From assembly GCA_000507305.1 (NCBI GenBank), contig DF239867.1, forward strand, positions 92,487 to 156,486: DNA of 64,000 bases. Reading direction: 5' to 3'. Position 1 is the first letter of the stretch. The number at the start of each line of letters is the position of its first letter. The stretch is from Breviolum minutum Mf 1.05b.01 (taxonomy: Eukaryota > Sar > Dinophyceae > Suessiales > Symbiodiniaceae). The notes beneath the pieces were generated by a model. It searched no databases. It was not told the DNA's origin and worked only from the letters and a program-made list of their open reading frames with translations. Positions 1 to 14,200 of this stretch are shown here, piece after piece. The position numbers were made by a program, and so were the translations under genes.

Positions 1-441
1 TTCAAGGATGGACTTGAGACGACTTCAACAATACTAGCAGCATAACATTCAACAAAGAAAGTGTCCCCCCTGCCTCTCTATTGCTTGCACCACTGAGGTT
101 GAAGACACCTGCGAAAATTCCAAAAGGGATCAAAATGATCATATGAATTTTGAAATTGGTTGGTATGTAAATAAAAATAATTATATACAATAATATATAT
201 ATAATGATTAATGATTATATATATATATATAACATAAAGGATAATATATATATATATATGTATATAATGTGACATGCAAATATAATTGCATCTAGATGTG
301 AAGTGATATGTAGTCATTTTAGGTCGGTCCTTTTTGGGGACACGTCATAATTGAAATCAACACTTACATCATTGAAGTCTCTGTTCAAACGTTCGAATGT
401 GAAGATGATGATGATGATGATGACCATGAGGAGGATGATAT

Positions 442-478
<37 letters not shown>

Positions 479-557
479 CATGATGATGATGATGATGATC
501 ATGATGATGATGATGATGATCATGATGATGATGATGATGATCATGATGATGAGGATG

Positions 558-594
<37 letters not shown>

Positions 595-999
595 GGAGGA
601 GGAGGATGATGATGATGATGATGATGAGGAGGAGGAGGAGGACGGCCAGTTTGTCGAAACAACTTCACATCAAAAAAGACAAATGGTACACAGATTTACA
701 CTTAGTACTCACTAGTCTGTCACCCATGTAAGTCTCATCTGAGCAGCGGTGAGAAAGAGCCTATAATAATCGTATTGTGCTTGCGGGTTGCAGAGAATTC
801 CCAAGGCTCTACTAACCCTATACCCCCGAGCATATAACCTATTGAGAAACAAGTACTATACACAACATGACCAAATCTACAACTGTACCACTCCATCCCC
901 CAATTCTTCCAACATACCCAACTTCTCTAAGTTAGACTTGCAACTCATATAATTCAATAATTATCGATTATCAAAAAAACACACACCACCATCACTTGC
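1..999. other. Left edge: no supported gene
   Basis: TA-rich tract at 175-265 and a long trinucleotide array at 397-642. Nothing else recognisable. Confidence 0.6.
397..642. repeat. GAT/GAG microsatellite with a 21-bp higher-order period
   Basis: Nearly pure (GAT)n interrupted by GATCAT at 476, 497, 518 and 539, i.e. every 21 bases, then GAG-rich blocks. It creates long Met, His or Ile runs in different frames, which are not genes. Confidence 0.95.
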
Positions 1000-1069
1000 C
1001 ATCCCTCCCAACATCTCCCGCCTGGACTCCCTGATTCGGTGGAGGAACTCCACACGTGGCTCGCTCCAT
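1000..1069 (-). CDS. Possible first exon of the next gene (MERATCGVPPPNQG)
   Basis: GC-rich stretch about 1.1 kb downstream of the TM9SF stop. An ATG in CCCGATGGAG opens MERATCGVPPPNQGVQAGDV then GRD, followed by a possible GC donor. CCAACAG about 60 bases upstream could be a trans-splice acceptor. Other frames are open too, so coding status is uncertain. Confidence 0.35.
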
Positions 1070-1563
1070 CGGGAAGGTCGAAATCGTCGAAATCAGCCAG
1101 CGAGGAAATGGGGGGAAACCGGAAACCCTGTTGGGAGCCACAAGGGGCTGGGCAGATTTGAGCTGAACACCTAACATCCCAGCAACTTGTGTTTTCTTCG
1201 TCCTCTTCCCCCGCCACCCAAAAAGAATTGGATAGACTTTACAAATTACATGTTCGAAATGATTTTTTTCCCTCCAAAACCAACAATGACCTGGGATTCT
1301 TTTTGTTAATATAAATGAATCCAAAAAAAAGCATGTATATATCTCTAACTGAAAGGGGCGGGTGGAGTTTATAAAGTTTAGTTGTTTTTAGATTCGTGAC
1401 ATTTGAATCTGCCCCCGCAACATGGATCGCCGAATCTACAGCTTTCCTTCAGTGAACAATTTCCTGGAGGACCGAATCTAAGCGGGACTCCGGAATTTGC
1501 TACAGCCAAGTTGAAGGCCGGGCGCCTTATATAGGAAAAAGACAGTGGGATTCCTTAACGTTT

Positions 1564-1669
1564 GTTGGTGGTTGAACCAACCCCCTTGAAAAATATGCGG
1601 AAGTCAAATTGGATCACTTCCCCAGGTAGGGATGAAAAGAAAAAAATATTTGAGTTGCCAACACCTAGT
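1564..1669. mobile_element. Family A TIR element
   Basis: About 105 bp. Family pattern: GGTGGTTTCAACCCATTTGA, AAAATAT, TCAAATTGGATCATTTCCCC, GATGAAAATAAAAAATATTT, then GAAACCACCACCTAG. TIRs are about 12 bp, often flanked by CTAG. No coding capacity; copies differ by 10-20%. This copy has GGTTGAACC at its left end. Confidence 0.85.
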
Positions 1670-2136
1670 TGAATAGCCTATCCTAGTTAAATAGCCGATC
1701 CATGGATGGTTAATTTCTATGGTAAATTAGTTGGTTGATATTCCATTCCCATTGAGTGTCTGGGTATTAGAAGGTGTGGTTTTAAAAGGTACCCAAAACC
1801 CACAACCCAAAAACCATTTAAAGGGAGGCTGCAGCATAAGGGTCGATAATCTTTGTGTTGTTTGGAAAGGGTGGATAAGGCCGGCCTCAGTGAGAAGTAG
1901 AATCTGAATGAATCTGACATTAGTTGCCACATTTCAAGAGAAAATTGACAAAGGAGTCATGAAAACTTCATTATCACTAAGACTATCAATCGTCCATTCC
2001 ATTTGTACTCTCTGAGTCTGTCATCTAAAACAAAGCTCCATCTTTGTCTTTCAAAAATAACCGGCAATAGTAATCATCTGTGCAATTTACTATAAATCCT
2101 TACCCTGAATGTTTCGCCCATTTTGGGGTCCGGATC

Positions 2137-2253
2137 CTACCAGATCCTACCATTTGAGGGGAATCCTCCACCGGCCGCGTTGGCCAGGCTACTCTCGGCC
2201 TTGATTCGTGAATAAATATAGATGACGAAGAAGTACGTGCAATAGAAAGCAAC
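2137..2253 (-). CDS. TM9SF: TM9SF last exon and stop
   Basis: Reads VAFYCTYFFVIYIYSRIKAE, then an 18-residue tail (SSLANAAGG, GFPSNGRIW) and TAG. The first part matches the terminal IGFxAxxxFVRxIYxxIKxE. Family members normally stop at K-x-D/E, a COPI-binding Golgi signal; here the signal would be internal. Acceptor CCCAG|G. Confidence 0.88.
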   Translation of the reverse strand, partial: VAFYCTYFFVIYIYSRIKAESSLANAAGGGFPSNGRIW

Positions 2254-5200
2254 CTGGGGATCTGATGGATCCAGCCAGCCGTTCAGGTCGTCGAATTTGA
2301 ATACGTCGTATGGATATGTTTTTTGGAATAAACCTATAAAGGGATGAGGCTTGAGGGTTTTTTAGGTTCGTACTACACGTCTTTAGGGTGTTTGTGTATT
2401 TAAAAACATATCAGGGATACATATATATATATATATACACATATTTTGTTATGATGTAGTTCTACGTTGTGCTAACCACTCTATAAACTAGGTTTTTTTA
2501 AGGGGGGGTGGAAATGATATCTTTGTTTAGTCTTGACCAAATTTGAAAGATCCAAAAAGGGAGTCTCAAGGTTCCCTAAGCCCCCTTGGTTCATCAATGC
2601 AATCTTCCTGCAACTAGTCATATTGGCTGCATAAGCAAAACATTCCCGGGATCCTTTTCCAAAAGGCCGAAAAAGTTCATCAACATGAGTGCTAGCCTAC
2701 AAAAAATCGAGATCACTTTCATGAGAGCGGTATTCGAAATATTTCCCAAGATGTTCCGTTGAGATGTTTCACCGTTTTTGGGAGTTTTCATTAAAAAAAT
2801 GAATAACTGGTCTGTTTTCCCACCTATCGGATACACCCGGGTGATCTGAACGAACCAGAGCTCCAATAGCATTTTCTACTAGGTTTCTCTATATCATTGT
2901 TGTCACTGCTGAAACTTCACATTTTCACCTGCGTCTGCGTTCAAGCGCAGGCAACATGCTGAAGTCACAGGATCATTTCGCGAAAAAAAACTGGAAAAAT
3001 CTTAATTCCTCTATCTCCTAGAAAAACCTTTCAAATTTTTGGCAACAATAATTTGGGTCGGTTTACTCCGAAAGTCCCCAAAACCAGTGAAAAATGAAGC
3101 AGGAAAGCAGGAAAACCTTGAAAGTCATACAGCCGGTCGAGGCTCAGGAATGGAAGTCATGGATGCATTGATCCAGCCAAAATCATTCCTAGTGCAAAGA
3201 CCGGATCCTATTTTTGTTTGAAGGGAGGGAAACATTTGGGCGTGTGTCTATTTCTCATGTATCCCAAACGAAAAGTTTGCCCCCAACAAAAACATCACAA
3301 AACCTTGCCCCCACAAAAAACCACGGAACACAGCCCAACATCAGCGCAATGCCGTGTGCTGCCAACAAGGAGTAGAGAAAGAAAAAGGAACACCTCAGGG
3401 CTGAAGTGCCAAATCATCGAAAAAACATCTCGATGGTGGTTTCTGTTTTCTTCAAAGTCCTTTCAGCCCTAAACTTCCAAATGCCTTGTGAGCAGGTGTT
3501 TGAACCCCGAAACATGTTCGGAGAAGACATTCAGGGGTTCCAAACGCCTCATCACCAGGTATTCAAAAGTATTGTGGAAAAGTAGGGAAACATCCCAAAG
3601 GTCTAAAGCCTAGATTAGTCCAAATGATCTTGGGATCACTTCTAAACGCTCAGTTGTTCTTGACCATTTTGACAGGAATTCTTGAACAAAATACTTTACT
3701 TCGAGTGAAACCCACCATGAAATTTCACAACGGCCACCTCCTCCAATCCTCGTCCAATGGAATCAAGTATTTCTCTTAGGCCAGCTCTTTTTTGCAACTG
3801 GAGTACTTCCAAGCATTCCCACAAAGTAGCATTTCCATCCGTGCTTGATTTTTGTTGAGCATACTATTAAAAATCATACACAGGAACGACTTTGGAAAAA
3901 TTTGCTTCATCATCAAAAATCCCAAAAAAGCCTGAGTCCCAGGACTGTAGGAAACCTGTCATCCCTGTCTGCAGGAAGAAATAGATGCAATACCTGCTGC
4001 GTGTAAAAAAAACATCCGCCACTTTTGTAGCCAAGGTTGGAGTACTGGAGGGTAAAAAAATTCAGGGGCTTGCACTCCACTACTCACATAAAATGCCTTG
4101 AAATCAAGCAGAATGGAACGGACGTGATGGGTTCAAAATGAGAGCAAGGGGGTGATTATTCAAAACATTCTATATGCAGGGACATGGAGCATCTGGTTTT
4201 AGCTCTTCAAACAGGTGCTGCATGGAAATGATAGAATATAATAGAAATATTGAAGTTCTGAGCTAGAATCTTTGTATAGTTTCTATCATCAAAAGTTCAT
4301 GAAAAAAAGGACACATCAAAATCAAAATAAAACGCACTTAGGACCCACCAACTATCTACCATGAGATATCCAATACTGTCTCCTATTTGCAGTTGCAACC
4401 AACGGGCGCACAGGTAAAAGAAGGCGGACACAGCGGTACCAGAACCTCAAAATTTATTGTTTTCATTGACGAACGGGACGACTTTGCAGACTTTGCATCA
4501 ACTAGCTGTGCAGGGAGTTGATGCAGGGGGTCGTTATATTATAAGATTGCCAAACTAAACAATACATATGTTATATAAGGTATAAGGGAACTCCCTCAAA
4601 ATGACCAACTTTTGTCGTACTATTTGATACCTCCCAAAAAATGGCTCCTGGTTTTTTGAAAAAGACCCCCTAAACTTCACTAAGGTGAATTTTAAGGGGC
4701 ATCGAAAAACACCAAAAAGTGTCTAACTTTTGAGTAGGTTACTTTTTGAAAACCCTAAAATCAACTCAAAAGGTCAAGTTGGTCCTAAGATTTGCTATGA
4801 CATCAAATATCCCATGACGGATCCATGGACCTGGTATATATTTACCTAGATGAAAACCATCTAAACGAAGCGTTCATGTAGGTAAATATACCAATCCCAT
4901 GGATCCGTCATGGGTATACATCAAGTTCAGTTCTTTGTCCTATCCAAAGTACCTCAACTTATCTGCAACCTCGGGAATAGGGGATGGTTCCAAATCATTG
5001 GATCGAATCAAATCTACATGACCATGGCATCCTAAGTTTGCGCCAAACGTGCCATGAAATTGCTCTGTGATAAAAACAGCCTAGAATCCATAGATGAAAA
5101 AATAACATTGAAGTTTCAATGCATTTCAATGATTTGCTTTTATGTATATATATATATATACATATCACTGTTATGGGTGTACCTTTCCTAGCATCATCAT

Positions 5201-8200
5201 GGTTCATGTTTCAATAACAAATGACCATTTTCCAGTAAAACATAGATCTGCTATGGAAGGGCACTGGCTATCCTCTTCCCCGGGCCTTCCCAGGGGATCC
5301 CTAGGATGCTGAATCCACTGGATGAAGAGATGGATGTGGGGCGCCACATCAGAAGGGGAGTATGAATTTCGGCTGCCTTCCACGCGTTTTTCAAAGGGAA
5401 AATTGGGTGGTGACAAATTAGTGACAGTTTCCAATAGCTAAAATATACAGTACATTTATGTAAGTAGTAAGTATTGCCATGAGTTGGGGTGGGAGTACCC
5501 CACTTGATCAAGGGGAAATGTTTTGGGTACCCTTAGGAGGGTACCCCATCTGTTGTTCCCAAAATATGAAACTCGTTATTTCCCAAAAAAACAACCATGA
5601 TTATAAGCCAGATATAGGTGGTATACGTTGGTATGTATATGTATATATATATCGGGTATTCTCCCCAAGGGAAAAGAAGTTTTTCCTTTGAGTTTTTAGA
5701 CGGCCGGCTACAGAAAATATACCTGGTAGTTAAAATAGCATTGGAACATAGACTCTAGACCCTTTTAAGATGTATTTCCCATACTAGTAGAAAATGCCAT
5801 TGAAAATAGGCATATTACCATTGCTATGTTAGTTTACTGGAGGGTATGTTTTTTGGTTTTGGAAAACTTTCCTTTTCTAGGTGGAGCCATGCAAAAAGTT
5901 CTCACGTGTTTACCATGGGGTAAAACGAAACGACGATCCAACACCAGGTGACCGAAGGCTCTCCACCACCACCGGTGGTCCTGGCGACGATAGCTATCCC
6001 TTGGAACTTCCCCCACCATGCAACATTCACCACCAGGATGTGTTTTTACATTCTTTTGGATCGGGAATCCTTATAAACCTTCATTTGTTACTATTACTGG
6101 GAGGGGGCTAGACCAAAGCTATCCCGGATCAATGTATGGTAGTATGGTATATTTCCACCATAGTTTGTTTTATCGTATTCAGAAGCTTTTGATGTCTTTT
6201 GACCAGAGTTATTTCAACCTAGGTACAAGGTGGTCCCCTACCAGTTACAAGTAGGCTTTTCACTCCACGTTTTGCCTTATAGGGTTTTTTGTTGACCCCA
6301 GGGAGACCCATTTATTTTCGGCCATTTCTAGGGGGCCCCATCCTCGGGGTTATATTTTTTCAATTTGAAGTATTTTTGGACCAACCAAACCAACAGGATC
6401 TGGGCTTTTATTGTTTGCAGTTTTCCTAGATCAACTGATCATGATGATCATGATCGACCAAGGTCAGAGATGTCAGAGTCACATCAGGTCCTCTGCATTC
6501 AAGTGGAAGTAGGTGAAAAGCACTGTAACCTGCTGTTTCAGCGATTTGGGCGGTTTGCTGCAGGTGATCTTTGTTGCTTTTTTTTCGCCACTCCCACTTT
6601 CAAGTTTGGCATGTTCCTCCCATGGAGGATCACTTTCCCATGCATTTCTGGTACAGGATCAACCAACGTCTTCACTGGTATGAAGGGTTGTAATTAGGTT
6701 TTGCCCTGAATCAGCCGACTCCGCGGAACAGTGCCCCTCACACGTTTGTAAACATGTCATGGTTCAAGCTTTTTTAATATACCCTCCCTGAAACTTTACA
6801 AAATGTATCATATCTGCACTCAACAAAAATCACCGCGTCTTTGGTGGCCATTGAATCTGGGCAAATTATACCTCGCAAGCGCGAGAAAAGAAAATTGAGC
6901 CCTCAGACTAAATGTTCAGAACTCCAGCGAACCATTTAAGATCTATAACGTATCATCAGAACACTGTAAGTAATGATATGTACATTTACCATATCAAGTG
7001 AGCAACGTTCAAAACCATTATCTGGTTGGTTCATATAGGGATCCTTATAGTGGCTTATTGTAATCCCCATATAACTGGCTAGTATAACCCCCTATATACA
7101 GCAAATAACATCAAATATTCTTTTGCTCACTGCTCAACTGCTTCGCCAGATTTCGTGAACCATTACTAGGTGGTGGTTGAACCAACCCAATCTTTAAAAA
7201 ATATGCTCGTCAAATTTAACCATTTTCCCCAATTTTCGGGGTGAAAATTCAACAAAAAACACTGAGTAACCACCACCTAGTTAATGTGTGACTGGGATGT
7301 TTCCAGGATTTTAAAAAATTGGGTAGTAACCCCAGTATTCCCTAGTGCTCCAAATGGTTACCCTATTGAGGGAGTGAGGTGATTCTAGATTCATAGTGTG
7401 TTTTCTGCTCACCCATTTTCTGTGCTGATCAAGATACGGTTCCTGCCACCAACAACAGCATGGTGAAGGCCAAGAGTAAGATACCTTAAGTCAATGGAGT
7501 TTCCTGGTTCCCTTCATAGGTGGTAGGTAGCATGTGATCACCCAATTGGCAATATATGAGTGGTATATAAGGGCATCAAATTGGATGAACATGCTACAAC
7601 TCATCAGCAATTCTTTGTGGGAAAAAAGTGAAAAATCTTGAGCCATCATATGATTTACCAATCAAAAAATCATAAAAATGAAGTTTACCACCACCCCTCC
7701 GATCTGGCAACAATAGAAATGACTACAAAATCGCTACAAATGGGGATGGTGGCCCCAACAAAGCTGATCTTTGGATCAGAGAAAATGGCTGATTTAGCGA
7801 TACGTGTACCAAACCACTGGATACGTTAAGGGCTCATGCACTCACACTCTATGGTTTTACATCTGGCAGTGGTGCTTGATCATCATCCAGTTCCTATTAA
7901 CATCATCTTGGATTTGGGAAAAAACATGGGGCTGTGAAAAAGGTGCAGTTGGAGAAATAAGGTGAGTTTTACATGGCCGAACAAAAAAGATGCCTACCAT
8001 GAAGAAAGAATCTCCAAAAAGATAGCTACTCCAGCAAGTCACCGTGCATGAACAAAAAATTGTTCTACATCCCATGGATTCAAAAGCCTAAATTCCGGTA
8101 CCGAAATTGCCTCTCATGCTACAGTAGTAATTCCTAGTTGCCCATCCTAATCATATCCTAATCCAAAATGATAATGATGTATCATATCACATCATATCAT

Positions 8201-11200
8201 ATTTGTAGTGTGGTGCATTGTATTGTACAAAATCGAACTACTATATATATATATGTATATATTACACCCCACTTCTATCTAATTCATTTACAATATCATT
8301 GCAATTTTTGCCAATTCTTCAAAAGCCATATTCTTGGGTTTCAGGTGCCATTCCTTTTCCTCCTGACGTATGACAGAGAAGCTTTTATCGCAATGGTTGT
8401 TCCATTGCTTGCTTTACAGAAAATTCCCCTTGGCAACATCAAAAGCCCTCTTTTGAACCGATAAACCGCAGAAGGATATTCATTCATGACACTTCAACCC
8501 AAATTTCTACAGAAAGTCTGTCATATCAAATCTGTTTTGGGGTCGACCCAACCTGACTCAACCATTCCCCCGCCAAGGGCCAACCGTAGAGAAAGTATAT
8601 CCGCGGACCCCATACCTGGCGGTGCGATGACTGGATCGTCTACGGGATTTGAAACATTTGAAAAAAAACCGTCCACAAGAAAAAACGTCAAAAAAACGCG
8701 TACTCGCCGGAAAACTAACATGGCTGTTTCCGAGAATAGTGGTACCCCCAAATCATTCATTTTAATAGGGTTTTCCATTATAAACCATCCATTTTGGGGT
8801 ACCCCTATTTTTGGAAACACCCACATGTCCCCTGAAAATCATTGGTTGGAAGATGTATTTCCTATTGAACTAGTCCCTGTTCAGGGGACATGTTAGTCTT
8901 CGGGGGTGTAAGGATGGATTGTTATGCCAGGATTGGGACATGTCTTTTTTTTGTTTGATATACCCTCAGTCAAAACTATTGTGACAGCCAGGAAAATACC
9001 ATCAAAATAGTGGATATCCCAGCCAGCCATGTGAGCGATGAAAAAAGGGCCCATACGGTGATTGTTAAGGGTATATACTACCCAGTTATGTGGTGATTAT
9101 TTCATAAGCCACTACTTGGTAACAACAAGGATCCCTATTTAACAACCAATATTTCATTTAAAGTACCCTCCTGGGAACTAACATATCCCCGCCCAAATTA
9201 TGTTTGAAGATGATGTTCCCTTTCCCAAGGTGGGATATCTATCCGTTCCCTGGAGGGTATCCGAGTTTTTTTTTTTCGTGGCTTATGTTAGTATACCAAA
9301 GGGTATATCAGATCCCAAATCCTGAGGTTTTGGACAGATTTGGACCCCCAAAAACACAGACCTGCCGATCCAACACCCTTCACCTTAGGAGGTCTGACAG
9401 GATGTCGATGGGTTTGTTACACCATGGTGATTCAAGCCTCCGTGACCTGACCTTTTGATCCCCTATATTTGGAGGTCACCTAACTTAACCATTAAGTTAG
9501 TGGGTCACATTTTCACCATAACCAAAAAGGTCACTTGGATGAACCCCCCTGGCAACGTTTACTGGTTGGTGGTTTCAACCCATTTGAAAAATATGCTCGT
9601 CAAAATGGATCATTTCCCCAGGGTTTGGGATGAAAATAAAACATATTTGAAACCGCCACCACCTAGTAAATACTATTCGTTTTGGAGATGATTGAACACC
9701 CTGGACCCTCATCATCTGAGAATACAACTGGATTCCTAGGGTTACGTTTATGGTTCTTGAAAGGTGGAAGATTCCTCCAGTTTTTTGTTGACTTCATGGA
9801 GTGGCCCCGCAAAGCTGCACGAAAACCAGGGAGATTCTCCACCCATCAATTCAAACATCAATATGTATCCATAGGATCCATGTATGGTATGTTTACCTAC
9901 CTGGATGGTGGTGGATTTTGTATGGCAAATGTAGGTAAATATACCATAGATACATGGATCCTATGCGGGTATACATGTTTCTTGATATATAACATATCAA
10001 TAACAATGGGATCTTTTCAAGCATTGCAGGTGTCTTAAAGGAATCAGCTTGACAATTATGAAGCTACCCCTCCCCAATACATCACATCTGAAAAAAAGTC
10101 CAAAAGCCCAAAAGGAAAGGGTATGGTCACTCTAGTCTCCCAAACCACCATTTTCAGGGCTCATCTACTTGGTGATTTCAACCCACCTGAAAAACATGCT
10201 CGTCAAATTGGATCATTTTCCCAGGTAAGGATTAAAAATAAAAAATGATTGAGTTGCCACCACCTAGTCATAATATTACCAACCCAAACAATGCACTCTA
10301 TAAGTGAAATACGTCAAAAATTCAAAATTACCAACATTTTAGCATCGCTTTTGATTCCTTCCCGAAAAATGGGTCCCATTTAACCCTTGACAAATTTTAG
10401 GGGCTAATGCGGGATGTTATCTGTAGGAGTTGTGTCTCCATCTTGGTAACCACTTCGACCCTTTGAGCCACGAAAAAAAAACTCCTACTTTCCATTCTAC
10501 CGGTTAAGTAAATATAGGGATCCTTATGTATAATGGTTTCTTATAATCCCCACAATAAATGGTAGTATAATCCCCTATATGGGTGTTTCCTAAAATGGTG
10601 GTACCACCAAAACACCAAAATGATCATTTTTAGTAGGAAAACCATGGTTGTTGGGTACCACCATTTTAGGAAACCCCCATATACACTAAACCACCAGGGT
10701 CCTTTTTTTTCATTGCTCCCTTCCGAACCGAGTTGAAGATGTAGTGCAACTCGATGTAAATAGCGCCTCGGAAAGGTAAATTGTGGGAACGATGGATGGC
10801 TTTTTTTCCCCGGAAAAGGTGGGTCATGGGTCATGGTTTTGATCCACCCAAAGGGGGAGCGACAAAAAAAGGGAAAAACTTCAGATGAAAGCTTCAGGGT
10901 TGGAGTTTTTCACCTGTACTTTTTCCATGAAAAAAAATGGTGTGTTTTGGAGATATTTACCGGAAGGCATTTGGTGTTTGGAAGGCATTGAGTCATGTAT
11001 ACCATGTATACGCAATTAAATCGGTTTGAAAGAATGATTTGAGGTATAGAATGGGCTGCTAAAGGTAATTTCGCATGATCAAGGTAGTCGTGGAAGTGTA
11101 CAAAATCAATGAACTCAGGATGTGTGGGTAGGGCATAGACACGCTATTTAAAAAAAGATTCAAATCATCCGAGATTCCAACATAAACATGACATTCCTCC

Positions 11201-14200
11201 ACAAAATATCCAGTGTCCACAAATCTCTTGGTGAAATCTCCGTGGGTGAAATCTGCGTTTCCCCCCCAAAAAAAAAAACACACACGGCATCCGGACTGAA
11301 GGGCAAAAAGCCCGAAGCAAACATCTGCGTCACAGGACTCTGGTACCTCCGACCAAGCTGGTCGAAAATAGAAAATGATAAATTTACCCCGTGGTAAACT
11401 AAGATAGCAATGGAATATCCCAATATTAAAATATATACATATATACATACATTTATGTACATCTTCGAAAGGTCCCATTTTCCATTGCTTTGTTGCATAC
11501 TGTAAAAACAACATGAAATCGACTCGTTGGATTCGAAAATAGGAATCTTTGTTGGCTGGAAATCATCCTCATACATGGTCTATTTTCCAGGCAGCGGCAT
11601 TCCCTATGTTTCTTTTACCCACTGAGTGTGCTTTCCAAATTGTCCAAAGAAGTTTCGGCTTCCTTGGTGACCCGGTGACCCTTTTCGACTAGTCGAGAAA
11701 GCTAGCAGCCAAGACAATCCCAGATTGAAATCCAATGGTGAGGAGGTGTTTGGACCCAAAAAACATACCGATCAAACACCAAACCTCAGGAGCTATGTGG
11801 TTGGAAACCTCCAAAACTCTGGCTAGCCCTTAGTAGGGAACAAGGGAGTGAATCTCCACAACCATATATAGCTTCATTCACTCCCTCAGCCAGTAATTCT
11901 AGTTTCAGAAAAAAAATATTTCTTAGGTTGTTTGTTAACCAGAGCTGGCGTCCTTAACAAAGCTGGCGTCTGTCCACGTCTTTCTTGGAATGCAGAGTCT
12001 ACGAACCCATATACTTCCGATACAATCAGGCTTAATTATGGGAGTGATACTGTTGATGGAAGAAATCCTGCACCAGTTGAATTTGGTAGTTTTTCTACCA
12101 TTATTTACGGTGGTCTGAACCATGGGATTTCTGAACCATGCAAACAGTAGGGGAGTGTTTCCTTCAACTTCCACTCTATTACAGGGCATACCGGGCATAG
12201 ATCCTGTAAAGGAAAAACTGGAGTAGAATCCTGAATGGTTGATGGATGGAATATCGAACCAAAATATGCCTACATTTGGCCTCTATTCTAATGTGATCTA
12301 GGTAAATATTCCATATATTCCAGTCCCATCACATGTCACACCATCAAAACAGGAGGGGCACCAACGGCAGGCAGGAATTTCCCTTGCAAGCTTGTTCGTC
12401 TTGCAGGGGAATGGACTCCCTTCGGCCTGGCAAAAAGAATACCAACATCAGGGTGGTTCTGAACCACCAGGATTATTACATGTTTAGTAGGGAATCCCTA
12501 TATAATTAAACAGTTGTTGGAAAAACCTGCAAGCTTTGCATAACATCGTTTATAGTTTGTTCTTTATGTGCCTTGAGTGATTTTTTTTTGGGCGCTTTTT
12601 GCGTAAGCCCTTAGATGGAATACTTTCCAATCATCACCATCTTGTACGGTGACACGAACGGTAGCACGGCACCATTTCCAAGACATTTGCAGTAAATCTC
12701 CATGCCCAAAAATCACAGCATTTTCGCCTGCGCTTGCTTGATGGACCGGTGTCTTCCTCAGCGACACAAATGACTTGTTGCAATAACCCGCATCATCTAA
12801 TGGAACTGGTAGATGATAAATGATGACATATGTTCCACAAATATACGAGTTTCCCTGGATGGTATTGAAAATGCTGCCGCCGCGGTACTCCTATGAAGGC
12901 AATTAGCTTCAATTTAACGGTCACGAGTCTCAGTCAACAACATGCCGACTTCAGCACTTATAGCTTGATTGGTTCAATACAGGAAGCAGGTCAAGTCATC
13001 TATAGCCTTTACATGAAATCTAACTTTGCCCAAATAGAACTCACCTGAGGAGATACAAACATCTTCGAAAATGCCTCATGTTCATTCATGTTCATGCATG
13101 TTGGAATTGTGTAGGGGAGTGACCAAAAGTTCACAATTCATAGGGATGTACCGTGATATACCCAATAAATACCCACTATACGGTGTATATGGCGTTGATT
13201 ATTAAGGGGCCCCCATCCCAAGGGGCCCCCCACCATTTTCCCTAGGAATCACATGGAATCACCTAACTTCTTGGCCGACCTCACTGAGGAGCTGACCAAT
13301 GATGCCACCCAAAACAGTGAGCGGAAACGTCACACAGGCCCACATGGCAAACATCAGCAATCTCAGTTGTTTTTGCACAGATCGGAAGGAACAGACCCAT
13401 GGAATTTGCTATGCCGGATCTAAAAGGAATAAAAATTTGCCGATATAAATGAGGAAAAAGCGCACGATATTGATATACAAAGAAAAGTTCTTCAACGAAA
13501 TTTGACCAAGTCCTTTTTAAAGTTGGGTGTGTTTCAAAATTAGGGGACCGTGCCGCGTAATCCATTGCTTTTTTTTTGAGCAGTAGTGACTTGATCTTTT
13601 TTTGTAAACCGCAAATCCGCTTCATGTGATTCCAAGACAAGATTAAACATCCAATGTGATAAAGTCTGCAAGAGTAAAAAAAAAGCACACAATCGTCACC
13701 CCAACATATATAAGATTGAAACATGCAAAAAAAAAAGATGTATATAGTATGTTTGAAACATCAATCAAACAAATAAAAGTCTACTATATACCCCAAAAAT
13801 TCAGGATGGATACCAAACATGATGATTTGGAAAATATTGGAACATGTATCTCCTCAAAAATGACTAGGTTCAGTAATGGATGTAGAGAGGCGACGAGAAA
13901 GTGTGAACCACACATCTTGTCGTTACCGTTAATGGCTCAGAAATCTAACTAACCAGCTATGGTAGTTGGTAGTTTCTCCTACTATCTATTTATGTTGCGT
14001 TTTTTGGGGTGCCGGATTTCTGAAACATCAACAGTACCAGGTGAAACATCGACTCTCACAGTTTTTTTTTCTTGGAACTTATAAGTGGGGGAGGTTTTCC
14101 TTCAAAAATGAGATTCCCAAATTTTGGCAAGCCATCATTGACAGGGTTCAACCGCTATGAAAAAAATGGGTGTTTCCAAAAATAGGGGTACCCCAAAATG

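Noticed and set aside
351-731. Long reading frames of Met, His, Pro or Ile runs on both strands
   Set aside because: They are the GAT/GAG microsatellite read in different frames.
5026-5073. Minus-strand stretch AVFITEQFHGTFGANL considered as a TM9SF exon
   Set aside because: It lies between the DHRWWWRAF and SGTAVSAFF exons, which already join in frame, so the order is wrong.
9455-9691. Frame with STHLKNMLVKMDHFPR and others like it
   Set aside because: Translation of family A elements.
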